Source: JABDBL01 sp963845445 (GTDB lineage: Bacteria; Cyanobacteriota; Vampirovibrionia; Obscuribacterales; Obscuribacteraceae). Taken from it: 64,000 nucleotides of DNA. The notes beneath the pieces are model-generated. The model saw nothing but the letters and a program-made list of their open reading frames with translations. It made no database searches and had not been told where the DNA came from. Location: contig CAWJSE010000002.1 of NCBI GenBank assembly GCA_963845445.1, positions 2,666,001 through 2,730,000 of the forward strand. Direction: 5' to 3'. Position 1 is the first letter of the stretch. Each line of letters starts with the position of its first letter. Of this stretch, positions 1 to 9,325 are shown in pieces. A program made the position numbers and the translations under genes.

Positions 1-1
1 C

Positions 2-1401
2 GGTCAACCATTATGGTCAATTGCCCCTAATGCTTTGCGTTTTGACTATGTTTTTTCTGCCCAAGGTGATATTAGCAAAATCCTCTGGCGTACTCACTTT
101 TTGAAAGCTGGTTTTTTAAGTGAATACCGCCCTTGTTATACTGATTTTGGCGCTACTTACTATAACAACGATCCTAACACTCCCGGTGTGCCCTATGGTG
201 CCATGATCAGTCCTTTCACAGGAACAACAAGCGGACCCCAATTTACTTCCGCCATGGGCAGAATGCATTCTTCTCGTTATTTACAAAGCACCTACTTACA
301 AGACAGCTGGCGTCCTCAAAAAGGCATTTTAAAAAGACTTACTTTGGATACCGGAGCAAGACTCGATGTTTATCATGGTTATTTTGGCAATACTTTGCCA
401 GTGGCCAATGCCATTGCCACTATCCCTGGTGCCTCTCCTTTTAATATTCAACCATTTTTGACTCAGCAAGTCACAGATGCAGCAGTCAATGGACGTTTCG
501 GAGCTTCATTTGTCCTCACCAAAACCACAGTTTTGCGAGCATCGTATTCGGATATATTTGAGCCACCACAGACAGACGTATTCTCCACACCTCCTTACGT
601 CGCTGGCGGCTTTATTAATGGTCCTTACAATGGCATTGCCAATGGCATCTATAACGGCACGGTGAGACCTATGAGGGCAGCGCGAGGCAGACTAATTGAT
701 GTAAGCCTAGAACAACAGATAGGACCACGCTTTGTTGCTAGAAATAATCTCTTTTATAAAACATTGACGAATTATGGTGACTCCGGTGTAATCGGCAATT
801 CTACCCTTTATAATCGCCAGAGCGTTGCCGCCCAGGAAGCATATGGTGTGGAGACTAGGCTCGACTTAAAACCTGGCAAAGAAGGCAAAGGCTTTTATGG
901 TTTTGTCTCTAACACTATTTCTGTTGCCTATTTACGAGGCTCAAAGCAAGTTAGCGGAGGTATTTACAATATTCAGGGCACACCGGTAGAAGGCAAATAT
1001 CCTGACCATGACCGCCGCGTGCAGTTAACTGCTGGCTTAGGCTATAAAACAAAAAGAATTTCTGGATTCTAGCAGACATGCAATTTATGACCGGCTTGCA
1101 AAACGAAACTGCCATAGCAATGTATTACGCCTACCCTTTGCGCACCCAAAATATCGCTCTGTTCAATATCAGCACTGGCTTTAAAGTACCCCAAAAAATG
1201 AAACGTCGTTTCGCCTTTATGCCGGAAGCCTTTGACCTGAGAATACAAAACTTGCTAGATACAAGAGCAGCTACCAATGCCGGCAGCCCTTTCCAGGGCA
1301 CTCGGTTCTTATTGCCTTTTCGTTTTCTCATTGGCTGTAATTGGACCTTAGGCAAAGAGCCTGTTCTAGGACCCGGTACTAAAACAGACGCAAAAATTTA
1401 A
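2..1401 (+). CDS. TonB-dependent outer-membrane receptor, 3' part, frameshifted
   Basis: This is the C-terminal beta-barrel part of a TonB-dependent receptor, which imports scarce ligands across the outer membrane. The frame is open from the window edge, so the plug domain and true start lie upstream. Alternating aromatic/polar strands run throughout. The reading frame breaks near position 1061: frame 2 stops at 1072 after a Tyr-Lys-Thr-Lys-Arg-Ile stretch. Adding one T to the TTT run there joins it to the frame continuing to 1401, giving Arg-Ile-Phe-Trp-Ile-Leu-Ala-Asp. The last part contains a barrel-like LRIQNLLD stretch. A consensus error is more likely than true inactivation. Substrate cannot be told. 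A TonB C-terminal protein follows 90 bp downstream. Confidence 0.8.
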
Positions 1402-1491
1402 AATTTCCTATTAAAATCACTCAATTCAAAATCCTTGACATGTTATTATGCTGATGACATTTTTTCAATTTTACTTTGGGTCTAAGCCATT

Positions 1492-1893
1492 ATGAGAATA
1501 ATTTTTCATCCGAAAGAGATTCAATCAATAGTTATAAGTAGTCTTATAGCAACGGCTCTATATCTTTTACTTAGCCCTGATGGGCTTGCAACCACACTAA
1601 CTCTGGGAACTGAATATGCTTCTACTTATAAAATCGCTGAACCGACCTACCATCCAGAACCAGAGATTAGCCCTGAATTGCACGAACAATGCTTTAAATC
1701 GAGTTGTGTAGCAAAGTTCGTCATTAAAAAAGATGGGCAGATGGCAGTTACTTTACTTACATCCTCTGGCAGCCAGGAAGTTGATGATATTGCTCTAAGT
1801 ACTCTCCGTCGCTGGAAGTTTAAAGCGGCTACTTTAGATGGACAAGCAGTTGACTCTGTGCGCAAAATCAAAGTCGAATTTGAAGTTGAATAG
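1492..1893 (+). CDS. TonB C-terminal domain protein (energy transducer-like)
   Basis: A 133-residue protein with an N-terminal hydrophobic segment (about residues 12-33) followed by a periplasmic TonB C-terminal domain (about 50-133). The typical core is visible: a VIKKDGQ strand, a variable turn, an LSTLRRWKFKAA helix-strand and a final KIKVEFEV strand. Such domains touch the TonB box of outer-membrane receptors to pass on ExbB/ExbD energy. It lacks the long proline-rich spacer of classical TonB, so it may be a short partner of the receptor just upstream rather than a full transducer. Two Cys residues (CFKSSC) before the domain could form a disulfide. No ExbB/ExbD genes are nearby. Confidence 0.72.
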   Translation: MRIIFHPKEIQSIVISSLIATALYLLLSPDGLATTLTLGTEYASTYKIAEPTYHPEPEISPELHEQCFKSSCVAKFVIKKDGQMAVTLLTSSGSQEVDDIALSTLRRWKFKAATLDGQAVDSVRKIKVEFEVE

Positions 1894-2094
1894 TGTCTCG
1901 GAAAACAAAATAGATTGTAAGTAACTGCGAATATAGCGAAAATTGCACAATATTCTTCCTCAATAATTACGCTTATTTTTAGCTACCAACTTCCGTTATT
2001 ACCATTAGCAAAATACCCGAAACATCCACCCGGTAATAAAATTACCTTGCATGGTTATACTTTTGGACTTCTTTACTTCCGCTATTTTACCGAT

Positions 2095-3216
2095 TTATGA
2101 CGCTTGTTCAAGAACTTTTTGCCAACTTTCAACCAATTCATATCTGTGAATACGGCTACCGATTCCAGAGCTTACCGGTTTTATAAAATCAGCTTTTGTC
2201 CATTCTAAAAGCCATTCTCTGGCTGTCCGATCAGAAACGACAAACCATGATTCTACATCCGACGGACTTATAGTAAGCTTGGCTGCTTTCTCACTCTTTT
2301 TTCTTGCTAACAGCCTGACCAAAACCTGTTGTTGCCGTCTTGGCAATTGATCCCATGGATTAGATGGTAACCCCTTTCGTATCTGCAGTAATAGAGCTTC
2401 CTTACGTAATAGTTCTGCGGCTTTAGCCAACGTGCTAACAAAATATTCAAGCCATTCTGTCAAATCACAATCATTACGTCCATCATAAAAATTGACCGGC
2501 AGACCCATTTGCAGACTATCATAATATCTATTGCGATCGGCATTGAAATACTCTTCAAAAGACAAAAAGCCCCGCATTTTATAACTAGATCGCCACAATT
2601 CAGCCGTAGCAAGAAGCCTACCGGTTCTGCCATTACCATCGTTAAAAGGATGTATTGAAATAAATCTGTGGCTTAGAATTCCTGCTCTTATAACAGCCGG
2701 AATATCATATGTTCCCTTGGCGCAAATCCAGCGCACCATTTCTGCCATGAGTGATGACAGATCCTTAGCCTCAGGCGGAGCATAATCCACCTGTCCTGTT
2801 CTTTGATCCACAACCGGACATTCCAAAACACGATAAGGCGTTTTTCCTCCTGGACGTCCCGGTCCATGCGCTAATACTATTTTATGTAACTCCTGAATAA
2901 ATGCTTCAGTAATAGTGCCTTTTTGATCGGCAAATTCTTCTAATCTATCCAGTGCTCGCCAGTAGTTACGCACCTCTTGTTCAGCATTAATTCCTGTGCG
3001 GCCACCGGCAATAGCTCGCCGCACAGCATTCTCATCAAGTGTATTGCCTTCTATTGCTGTAGAACTGCGCGTGCTTCTTTCAAAGGCATCATGGCGCAAC
3101 CTCAAAACAGTATCCAATGGCAATGGCAAAACCTCAATCACTGCCCGAGCAGCTTCAATCATTGCAAGGCAATTAATCATTGAATGCGTGTAACTGAACT
3201 GAGGCTTGAACATCAC
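2095..3216 (-). CDS. Fic family protein (class II, self-inhibited)
   Basis: A 373-residue Fic/DOC-family enzyme, likely an AMP-transferase (AMPylator) acting on a protein hydroxyl. The catalytic loop HPFNDGNGRTGR is intact at residues 189-200. An N-terminal SSTAIEGN segment (51-58) matches the inhibitory [S/T]xxxE[G/N] helix, so this is a class II Fic protein whose inhibitor is fused in front. The C-terminal part (about 290-373) resembles a winged-helix domain, as in many Fic proteins of this layout. It stands alone on the minus strand; no separate antitoxin is seen. Target unknown. Confidence 0.88.
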   Translation of the reverse strand: MMFKPQFSYTHSMINCLAMIEAARAVIEVLPLPLDTVLRLRHDAFERSTRSSTAIEGNTLDENAVRRAIAGGRTGINAEQEVRNYWRALDRLEEFADQKGTITEAFIQELHKIVLAHGPGRPGGKTPYRVLECPVVDQRTGQVDYAPPEAKDLSSLMAEMVRWICAKGTYDIPAVIRAGILSHRFISIHPFNDGNGRTGRLLATAELWRSSYKMRGFLSFEEYFNADRNRYYDSLQMGLPVNFYDGRNDCDLTEWLEYFVSTLAKAAELLRKEALLLQIRKGLPSNPWDQLPRRQQQVLVRLLARKKSEKAAKLTISPSDVESWFVVSDRTAREWLLEWTKADFIKPVSSGIGSRIHRYELVESWQKVLEQAS

Positions 3217-3373
3217 GACTTAATCCGTTAACTCAGCTGGGATTGCATTGCATATTGTACTCGCAATGTGTTAATGATCTTGCTTTGAATATTGTACAAA
3301 CCTGCTGCTTTAGATGAGCAACTTATGATTCAACACGCAAATAAAAGTTGGAGTTGGATAGTATCACCAAATA

Positions 3374-3925
3374 CTATTTGGAACGAAGGAAAAAATTTAG
3401 TGAAACAGGTGTTGCAAATATCCCGGCTGCAATAATCAATGTGCAAACTACAATCACAATCCACAATCCCTGAATATCTGAACATGGAAAACCAAAGCTA
3501 AGATAAAGCTCTGATAGAATCATCGCTATAAGACTAGCCGCAAAAACTTTTAGCAATTTAATTAGACTTGCAGAAGGAGTGAAATAATCATTCAAAGTGA
3601 CCTTCCCCTTCTCTAAACCATCAAGAGCTATGCGGCTATAATGTAGAGCGAAAGCCTGCAAAAAACAACCGAAGAGAAAGCCGAGGGGAATTCCTCTAAG
3701 CACTGCTATCCGCCAATCTTCAGATGTTACCGTCTCAAACAATAAACCAAACAAGAATGAGCAAATCACTGACTGCAGTAAAGATACAGCAATCCAATAC
3801 CATTTTGGTTTGGAAAGATTTCGCTCTAGGCAAGATACAACCATCCGATTTATTGTCTTCAGACCATCATCTATTCGCGCTAACGCGGACATTAACCTTC
3901 CTCCGATCGCAACAACCAAGATCAT
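3374..3925 (-). CDS. Hypothetical four-helix membrane protein
   Basis: I do not recognise this protein. It has about 183 residues and four hydrophobic segments, roughly at residues 46-64, 76-97, 124-144 and 152-175. Its N-terminal part is charged and amphipathic (ALARIDDGLKTINRMVV). The second Met (MSALARIDDG, start at 3892) gives a more ordinary N-terminus than the first, so the real start may be there. It follows the HDAC-like gene on the same strand after 180 bp containing an inverted repeat. No catalytic motif is visible. Confidence 0.55.
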   Translation of the reverse strand: MILVVAIGGRLMSALARIDDGLKTINRMVVSCLERNLSKPKWYWIAVSLLQSVICSFLFGLLFETVTSEDWRIAVLRGIPLGFLFGCFLQAFALHYSRIALDGLEKGKVTLNDYFTPSASLIKLLKVFAASLIAMILSELYLSFGFPCSDIQGLWIVIVVCTLIIAAGIFATPVSLNFFLRSK

Positions 3926-3980
3926 AACAGATTACAGTTTGCTAATCTGTTATGTGCCTTACCCTTTCATTCAAGAAGGT

Positions 3981-4010
3981 TAATCGGTCTGCAAGGAAGG
4001 CGACCGATTA
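3981..4010. repeat. Inverted repeat between minus-strand genes
   Basis: TAATCGGTC (3981-3989) pairs perfectly with GACCGATTA (4002-4010) across a 12-nt loop. It lies between the stop of the HDAC-like gene (4109) and the start of the membrane protein gene (3925), both on the minus strand. Neither strand carries a convincing T run after the stem, so it may be a weak terminator, an RNA-processing site or a protein-binding dyad. Confidence 0.5.
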
Positions 4011-4108
4011 AAGTGCGTCCCTTTTGTTACACTATCTATAACTCAAAATAAAAGTCGAATTGGCCTTGGCTCCATTTAAATATTACCTAAACACTGGAGA
4101 TACTATTA

Positions 4109-5194
4109 TCATTTTAATGACTGCCAATATTTAGCAAAATGATTTTGCACCAAGAACAATCGATTCTGTACTTCCTCTGGTGATTGATCGTCGGTAATCG
4201 GCTCTAGTTTTTGTTCAGGCTTCGACTTTTGATCTTGAGAATCTTTGCTCAACGCATCCAGCGTAGCTACAACAGAATCTGCCAATGCTTTGGTATTATA
4301 ACCACCCTCTAAAAAGCAGGCAGTTTTAACATCCAGACTCTGCGCCAAATTTCGTAAACGATCGGCAAGCAAACCAAATCCATTTGCAGTCACTTTTTGA
4401 TTACTCATATGATCACTTTCATGAGCGTCATAACCAGCCGAGACAAGTATAATGTCCGGCTTGAATTCCACGCTGACAGGCGCAATAATAGAATCCCATG
4501 CCTTTAAATGACCTTTGTCCCCTGTCCCCGCTGGCAGTGGAATATTTAAGTTGAAACCTTTGCCATCTCCTGCGCCGTCTTCTGTCAACCAGCCTGTTTC
4601 ATAAGGCCAGTGTGGATATTGGTGCATCGAAATAAACAGTACATCCGGATCCTTATAAAAAATATCTTGTGTACCATTGCCATGATGCACATCCCAATCT
4701 ATAATCAGCACTTTTTTATGACCCGACTTTTTGCGGGCATATTCAGCCGCTAAGGCAATATTATTAAAAATACAAAAGCCCATCTGCTTTTGAGCCATAG
4801 CATGATGTCCTGGAGGTCTAACCGCCACGAATGCACTGGAAATATTATCTTCTTCAAGATTATCTATGGCAGTAAAGCTAGCACCAGCTGCCAACTTGGC
4901 TACTTCATAAGTCTGCGGACTCATAAACGTGTCACCATCTAATTGTATGAGTTTATTTTCGCTTCGCGCCAGGCGAGAAGCCTTTTCTATATGCTCAATA
5001 TAAGATGGGCTATGAATAGTGCAAAGATCTGCTGCTTGCGCTATGCGTGGAACAGTGTTTACCAAATTAGAAAAAACTTTTGACTGACAAACAGCCTTAT
5101 CGATAGCATTTAGCCTATCAGGACTTTCGGGATGCATAACAGGATTCTCATGCAAGCGAAACTTGTTGTGATTTAAATAAGATATTAGTCCCAT
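4109..5194 (-). CDS. Histone deacetylase-like (HDAC/AcuC/acetylpolyamine amidohydrolase family) protein
   Basis: A 361-residue zinc-dependent deacetylase of the arginase/HDAC fold. Family signatures are clear: RPPGHHA (active-site His pair), DWDVHHGNGTQDIFY (zinc Asp/His and charge relay), ISMHQYPHWPYETG and SAGYDAHESD (second zinc Asp region). Bacterial members act on acetylated lysines or acetylpolyamines; the substrate cannot be assigned here. Residues after about 320 form a polar Gln/Lys/Pro-rich tail. It is divergent from the BtpA-family gene with a 68-bp gap, so the two may share a control region. Confidence 0.9.
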   Translation of the reverse strand: MGLISYLNHNKFRLHENPVMHPESPDRLNAIDKAVCQSKVFSNLVNTVPRIAQAADLCTIHSPSYIEHIEKASRLARSENKLIQLDGDTFMSPQTYEVAKLAAGASFTAIDNLEEDNISSAFVAVRPPGHHAMAQKQMGFCIFNNIALAAEYARKKSGHKKVLIIDWDVHHGNGTQDIFYKDPDVLFISMHQYPHWPYETGWLTEDGAGDGKGFNLNIPLPAGTGDKGHLKAWDSIIAPVSVEFKPDIILVSAGYDAHESDHMSNQKVTANGFGLLADRLRNLAQSLDVKTACFLEGGYNTKALADSVVATLDALSKDSQDQKSKPEQKLEPITDDQSPEEVQNRLFLVQNHFAKYWQSLK

Positions 5195-5262
5195 AGAGTA
5201 AAATTCTATACTCAGGTCTCGGACAAGAGATAATAGATAAGGACATGTAACAGCGGCAAAAT

Positions 5263-6087
5263 ATGCTTAAAGAATTATTCGGTACTGACAAGCCGCTCAT
5301 CGGCGTTATTCACCTGCTCCCTTTGCCAGGCTCAGCCCGTTGGGATGGACAATTAAATCCGATTTATGAGCGTGCCGAACAAGAAGCAGTCGCTCTAGTA
5401 ACCGGTGGGGTTGACGGTATTATAATAGAAAATTTCTTTGATGCCCCTTTTACCAAGGGTCGTCTTAACGCTGTCACTGTGAGCTGCTTCACTATTGCCG
5501 TTAAGCAAATTATGGCGCTAACTGATAAACCAATTGGTATAAATTGCTTGCGCAATGATGGTTTATCAAGCCTCGCAATTGCTTTAGCTACCCAAGCTCA
5601 CTTTATTAGGGTAAACATTCTTAGTGGAGCTATGGTTACGGATCAAGGGCTGATCGAAGGTATAGCAAATGAGCTATTGTTATATCGTCAGCATTTGGGA
5701 GCAGACCAATCTATCCAAATATTTGCCGATGTTCTGGTAAAACATGCCAATCCTTTAGGATTTAACAATGATATAGGACGCATCGCTTACGATACAAAAA
5801 CTCGCGCCTTAGCAGACGCCTTAATAGTTACAGGACAGAGCACTGGCGAAGCTCCGCTGTTAGAGGATTTAAAGGCAGTACGCGATAAATTGCCGGATTG
5901 CCCGATACTTGCGGGCAGCGGGGTTGACAAAAGCAATATAGGAGAAATCCTTTACCTGGCTGATGGGGCAATTGTTGGGAGCTTCCTTAAACGTCAAGGC
6001 CTGATAGATAATCCTGTAGACACTGAACGCGTCAGAGAACTGAAACGCGCATTTATCAATAGCAGTAGTTTAATAAAAAATAGCTAG
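5263..6087 (+). CDS. BtpA/SgcQ family protein (TIM-barrel-like)
   Basis: A 274-residue protein of the BtpA/SgcQ family. Signatures include GVIHLLPLPGSARW near the N-terminus, GGVDGIIIENFFDAPF, IGINCLRNDGLSSLAIA and a C-terminal glycine-rich AGSGVDKSNIGEILYLADG with GAIVGSFLKRQG. The fold resembles TIM-barrel phosphate-binding enzymes. In cyanobacteria BtpA affects photosystem I accumulation; in enterics SgcQ belongs to a sugar operon. No photosystem or PTS genes are present here, so the role is open. It starts 68 bp from the divergent HDAC-like gene. Confidence 0.88.
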   Translation: MLKELFGTDKPLIGVIHLLPLPGSARWDGQLNPIYERAEQEAVALVTGGVDGIIIENFFDAPFTKGRLNAVTVSCFTIAVKQIMALTDKPIGINCLRNDGLSSLAIALATQAHFIRVNILSGAMVTDQGLIEGIANELLLYRQHLGADQSIQIFADVLVKHANPLGFNNDIGRIAYDTKTRALADALIVTGQSTGEAPLLEDLKAVRDKLPDCPILAGSGVDKSNIGEILYLADGAIVGSFLKRQGLIDNPVDTERVRELKRAFINSSSLIKNS

Positions 6088-6160
6088 ACTACAATAATTA
6101 CTATTTCAGTCTTGACTCTATCGGTTAAACTAAATATGTTCGCAGATTTTGGGCTTTTTT

Positions 6161-7468
6161 ATGGATACTGTTAATACAAAACGTTTACCCTCTTTACTAT
6201 CGGCAATCTCTGTTAGTATGATGCTCACCGCATGCGGTGGCACAAAAGCGCCCAGTAGCGTTCCTAGCGCACAATTGCCTTCTTCCGCTTCTACCTCCAC
6301 TAGTACCGGTCAGCCGCCAGCTCGAACCGCCCAAACAAATAGCCCGGCCTCAAGCAGTAGTAGCGGCGCTCAAGCACCAGCTACCAATTTGCAAACAACT
6401 AGTTCTATTTCCACTAGCAGCGGTCAGTTAACTACTCCCAATTTGCAAACAGCTACTCCTACCTCTACTAGCAGTGGTCAAACAACCGCTCCCAGTTCAC
6501 CAATAGTCACCTCTAGCTCTACCAGCGTGCAACCCCCCTCTTCTGGCGCCAGCATCCCCAATCAATCTGTTCCTACTACCAATACAAGCGTCCCTCAAAC
6601 GTCCAGCATTGCTCCAGATAAAATCAAAACTTTTTATTGGGGATTTATTGATAAAGCCGGCAAAATAGTTATCAAGCCGCAATATGAGGACATTCGCCCT
6701 TTTTCGGAAGGGTTAGCCGGGGTAAAAAAAGACAGGCTTTGGGGTTTTATAGATCAAAAAGGCAATATGTTAATACGGCCTCACTATGACGATGTCACTA
6801 AATTCGTCAACGGATTTGCCGCCGTGCTCCTGGGCGAGCACTGGGGCTTCATCAATAAAGATAATCACTTAGTGATAAATACCCAATATACAGAAGTGCG
6901 CCCTTATTCCGAGCATAAAGCAGCCGTAAAACCTGATAAAACATGGGGATTCATAGACGAGCGCAATGTTATGTTAATCAAACCTTCCTATGACGAAGTT
7001 GGCAATTTCTCCGAAGACTTGGCTCCGGTATTGGTCAAGGATCTTTGGGGCTATATAAATGATCGAGGCGAGATGGTAATAAAACCCACATTTTTAAAGG
7101 CATATCCATTCAAAAATTCTCTTGGCGATGTCGAAATATCCGCTGCCGACGGCCTAAAAAATGGGTTGGTTGATAGAAATGGTATTGTCGTTTATGTTGA
7201 TCCGCTACACGCCCGGCAGAACTTTATTGAGGGAATGGCGATGCTTGAGCGCCACAATAACTGGGGCTTTGTCAATGAAGAGGGAAAAACGGTGATTAAG
7301 CCTGAATATGATGCTGTCGATTCTTTCTCAGAAGGGATTGCGTGTGTCAGATCAGGTTTGAAAAAGGGTTATATAGACAAAGAAGGAAAAGTGGTAATAA
7401 ATTTGCAATTTGACAATGCCCGCTCCTTCTCGGACGGTTTAGCTGGGGTTAGAATTTCTTCAGAATAG
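6161..7468 (+). CDS. WG-repeat lipoprotein
   Basis: A predicted lipoprotein: a short positively charged start, a hydrophobic segment and the lipobox-like MLTAC (Cys near residue 25). A Ser/Thr/Pro-rich low-complexity linker (about 30-150) follows, then eight WG-type repeats of about 33-35 residues, typified by WGFIDKAGKIVIKP and an (F)SEGLAGV ending; repeat 6 is degenerate. WG repeats are poorly understood beta-rich modules common on surface proteins. I chose ATG 6161 over the in-frame TTG at 6149 because it gives a cleaner signal peptide. A strong terminator follows at 7605-7644. Confidence 0.85.
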   Translation: MDTVNTKRLPSLLSAISVSMMLTACGGTKAPSSVPSAQLPSSASTSTSTGQPPARTAQTNSPASSSSSGAQAPATNLQTTSSISTSSGQLTTPNLQTATPTSTSSGQTTAPSSPIVTSSSTSVQPPSSGASIPNQSVPTTNTSVPQTSSIAPDKIKTFYWGFIDKAGKIVIKPQYEDIRPFSEGLAGVKKDRLWGFIDQKGNMLIRPHYDDVTKFVNGFAAVLLGEHWGFINKDNHLVINTQYTEVRPYSEHKAAVKPDKTWGFIDERNVMLIKPSYDEVGNFSEDLAPVLVKDLWGYINDRGEMVIKPTFLKAYPFKNSLGDVEISAADGLKNGLVDRNGIVVYVDPLHARQNFIEGMAMLERHNNWGFVNEEGKTVIKPEYDAVDSFSEGIACVRSGLKKGYIDKEGKVVINLQFDNARSFSDGLAGVRISSE

Positions 7469-7604
7469 CCCAGGGCCCAATGACAATAAGCTCGCACCAT
7501 CATCGACTAGACAAATGTTCTAAAATTTAATCTTTTTACGCGAGCATCTACGCTAAAAAGTCAAGAGTTTGGGTATAAAAACAGCAGTAAGGAATAGAAG
7601 TATT

Positions 7605-7644
7605 AGAGAATTGCGACGCTCCTGGTTCGCAATTCTCTGTTTTT
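7605..7644 (+). terminator. Rho-independent terminator after the WG-repeat gene
   Basis: AGAGAATTGCG (7605-7615) pairs perfectly with CGCAATTCTCT (7628-7638) over a 12-nt loop. It is followed by GTTTTT on the plus strand. It lies between the convergent WG-repeat and M23 genes. The minus-strand exit is less T-rich, so it mainly serves the plus-strand gene. Confidence 0.85.
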
Positions 7645-7731
7645 ATAATAGAAAATCCAAACATCGTCTGTTCTATGGATGTCATAAAGCCAATACAGAC
7701 ATTCCTACCAAGATTAACAGGAAAAGCAAAG

Positions 7732-8403
7732 TTAAGGCGCTCTTACTTCATTATTATCCGGAGGCAAATCTTCCTCTACTAACTTGTCCTCCGTAGTTTT
7801 TTCCTTATGCTTTTTTATATTGTCGGATTGCAATGCTCTTGCCCGAGCAGTCTTCAAAGCGCTGACATATTTCGGCACCTCTGCCAAAAATGACATGGGT
7901 TCTACGTATTGCTTAGTATCCTCTTTAATAATTGTATAATGCACATGCACTCCTGTGGATCTGCCTGTCGTACCGGCAAACCCCAGCACTTGTCCCCGTT
8001 TTACCCATTGTCCGGGCACAACTGAGTAAGCATTTAAGTGTCCACAAATAGTGCGAATATTTGGATACGGGTGATAAATTTCTACCGCCACTCCCAAAGC
8101 ACCCCGCCAGCCTACTCGTGTTACTATGCCGTCCAGTAAGTTGTATACGCGATCATTCAAATTAGCCGCTAAATCAACACCGCTATGAAAATCGCCTCTG
8201 CCCGTAATTGGGTGAATGCGGAAACCCGCCTTAGAAGTAACGACCCCCATGCCCGCTGGTGTGTATATTGTGTCGTCGCGCATAGGCGATATTTCCACCA
8301 CCGGACAAAAGTAACCATGAAAATTATTAGAAAAAGCATATGGCATAAATAGCGCCAGAAGCAATGCTAAAACAATGAAAATTGGGGACTTGAACCTTAA
8401 CAA
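7732..8403 (-). CDS. M23 (LytM-type) metallopeptidase
   Basis: A 223-residue murein endopeptidase-like protein that would cut peptide cross-links of peptidoglycan in the periplasm. An N-terminal membrane/signal segment (about 8-26) precedes the M23 domain. The zinc motifs are present: HSGVDL (HxxxD), and GVHVHYTI (HxH), with GQVLGFAGTTGRSTG between. A charged Lys/Glu/Asp-rich tail (about 185-223) follows. It is convergent with the WG-repeat gene. Confidence in the fold is high; whether it cleaves or acts as an activator is inferred from the intact ligands. Confidence 0.9.
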   Translation of the reverse strand: MLRFKSPIFIVLALLLALFMPYAFSNNFHGYFCPVVEISPMRDDTIYTPAGMGVVTSKAGFRIHPITGRGDFHSGVDLAANLNDRVYNLLDGIVTRVGWRGALGVAVEIYHPYPNIRTICGHLNAYSVVPGQWVKRGQVLGFAGTTGRSTGVHVHYTIIKEDTKQYVEPMSFLAEVPKYVSALKTARARALQSDNIKKHKEKTTEDKLVEEDLPPDNNEVRAP

Positions 8404-8498
8404 TCAGACACCAAGTGCAAACTCTTTTTACGGCTAATCAGGACAATCAGTATTCTATTACGTCCAGCAATGTTTACATGGAGTTTTCATGCGAATAA

Positions 8499-8590
8499 AA
8501 TGAAGTTCAGCGTAGCATACGGTGAGGACGGCTTAGGCAAAGCGTTTATGCGCGCGGGGGAAGCAAAGCATGAAGCCGACGGAGCAAATA
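8499..8590. repeat. Dispersed repeat, copy D
   Basis: The gap upstream of the dienelactone hydrolase gene starts with AATGAAGTTCAGCGTA (8499-8514), shared exactly with the two units after guaA (21953 and 22065). It continues with GC-rich purine-heavy sequence (GGTGAGGACGG, GCGCGCGGGGGAAGC) of the same style as the repeats inside the Tad operon. It ends at the ATG of the next gene. Function unknown. Confidence 0.5.
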
Positions 8591-8591
8591 T

Positions 8592-9292
8592 ATGGGATCG
8601 GGCAAATATTTAAAAATAAAAAGTAGAGACAATAAAGAATTTTCCGGCTACTTGTGCAAACCCCCTTTGGAAAAAGGGCCAGGACTACTTCTTGTTCAGG
8701 AAATCTTTGGTGTAAATAGCCACATCAAAGAAGTTGCAGAGCTCTATGCCAAAGAAGGCTTTTCGTTTTGGCTCCCGATCTTTTTTGGCGTAGCGAGCCA
8801 GAAATTGACATGGCTTATAGCGAGAAAGACTCTGCCAAAGGCATAGAACTATACAGCAAATTAGATATGAATCAAGCTATGTCTGACTTAGGGGACGCAA
8901 TTGACACTCTGTGCCAATTGCCAGGAGTAACAGGAAAAATAGGCTCTGTTGGCTATTGTCTAGGAGGCCAAATTGCCTATCGTCTAGCCTGCCGCGGCTT
9001 AGTAAGTGCTTCTGTTAGTTATTATGGCGGTAATATAGATCATGCTCTCGATGAAGCAAAGGGTTTAAATCGCCCATTATTGATGCATTTTGCTAAATCG
9101 GATGAATACATTTCTGCTGAAGCGGTGGAAAAAATCCGCACGGCGATAGCAAGTAAGCCCAATGTGATCATCCATGTTTATGAAGATGTAAATCATGGCT
9201 TCAACTGCGATCAAAGAGGATCCTATAATCGCGAGGCGGCTATGCTAGCCTATTCCCGTAGCGCTGCCTTTTTACATAAATATCTAGACTAA
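8592..9292 (+). CDS. Dienelactone hydrolase family protein, frameshifted
   Basis: An alpha/beta-hydrolase of the dienelactone hydrolase family, which hydrolyses lactone or ester bonds in the cytoplasm. The nucleophile elbow GYCLGG (Cys), the Asp in KSDEYIS and the His in NHGFNC form the expected triad. The N-terminal frame (from ATG 8592) runs into another frame near 8770; adding one T to the TTTT run at about 8769-8772 restores GFSFLAPDLFWRSEPEIDM, matching the family. The remainder continues to 9292 in the second frame. I treat it as one gene with a likely consensus error. The start lies directly behind dispersed repeat D. Confidence 0.82.
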
Positions 9293-9325
9293 CAGATAGA
9301 CTTAAATGCATCCTATCAGGGTCTG

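Noticed and set aside
1435..1460. TTGACA before the TonB-domain gene as a promoter
   Set aside because: No acceptable -10 sequence at 16-18 bp.
7569..7796. Open frame of 75 residues after the WG-repeat gene
   Set aside because: It spans the terminator hairpin and overlaps the M23 gene end; no family resemblance.
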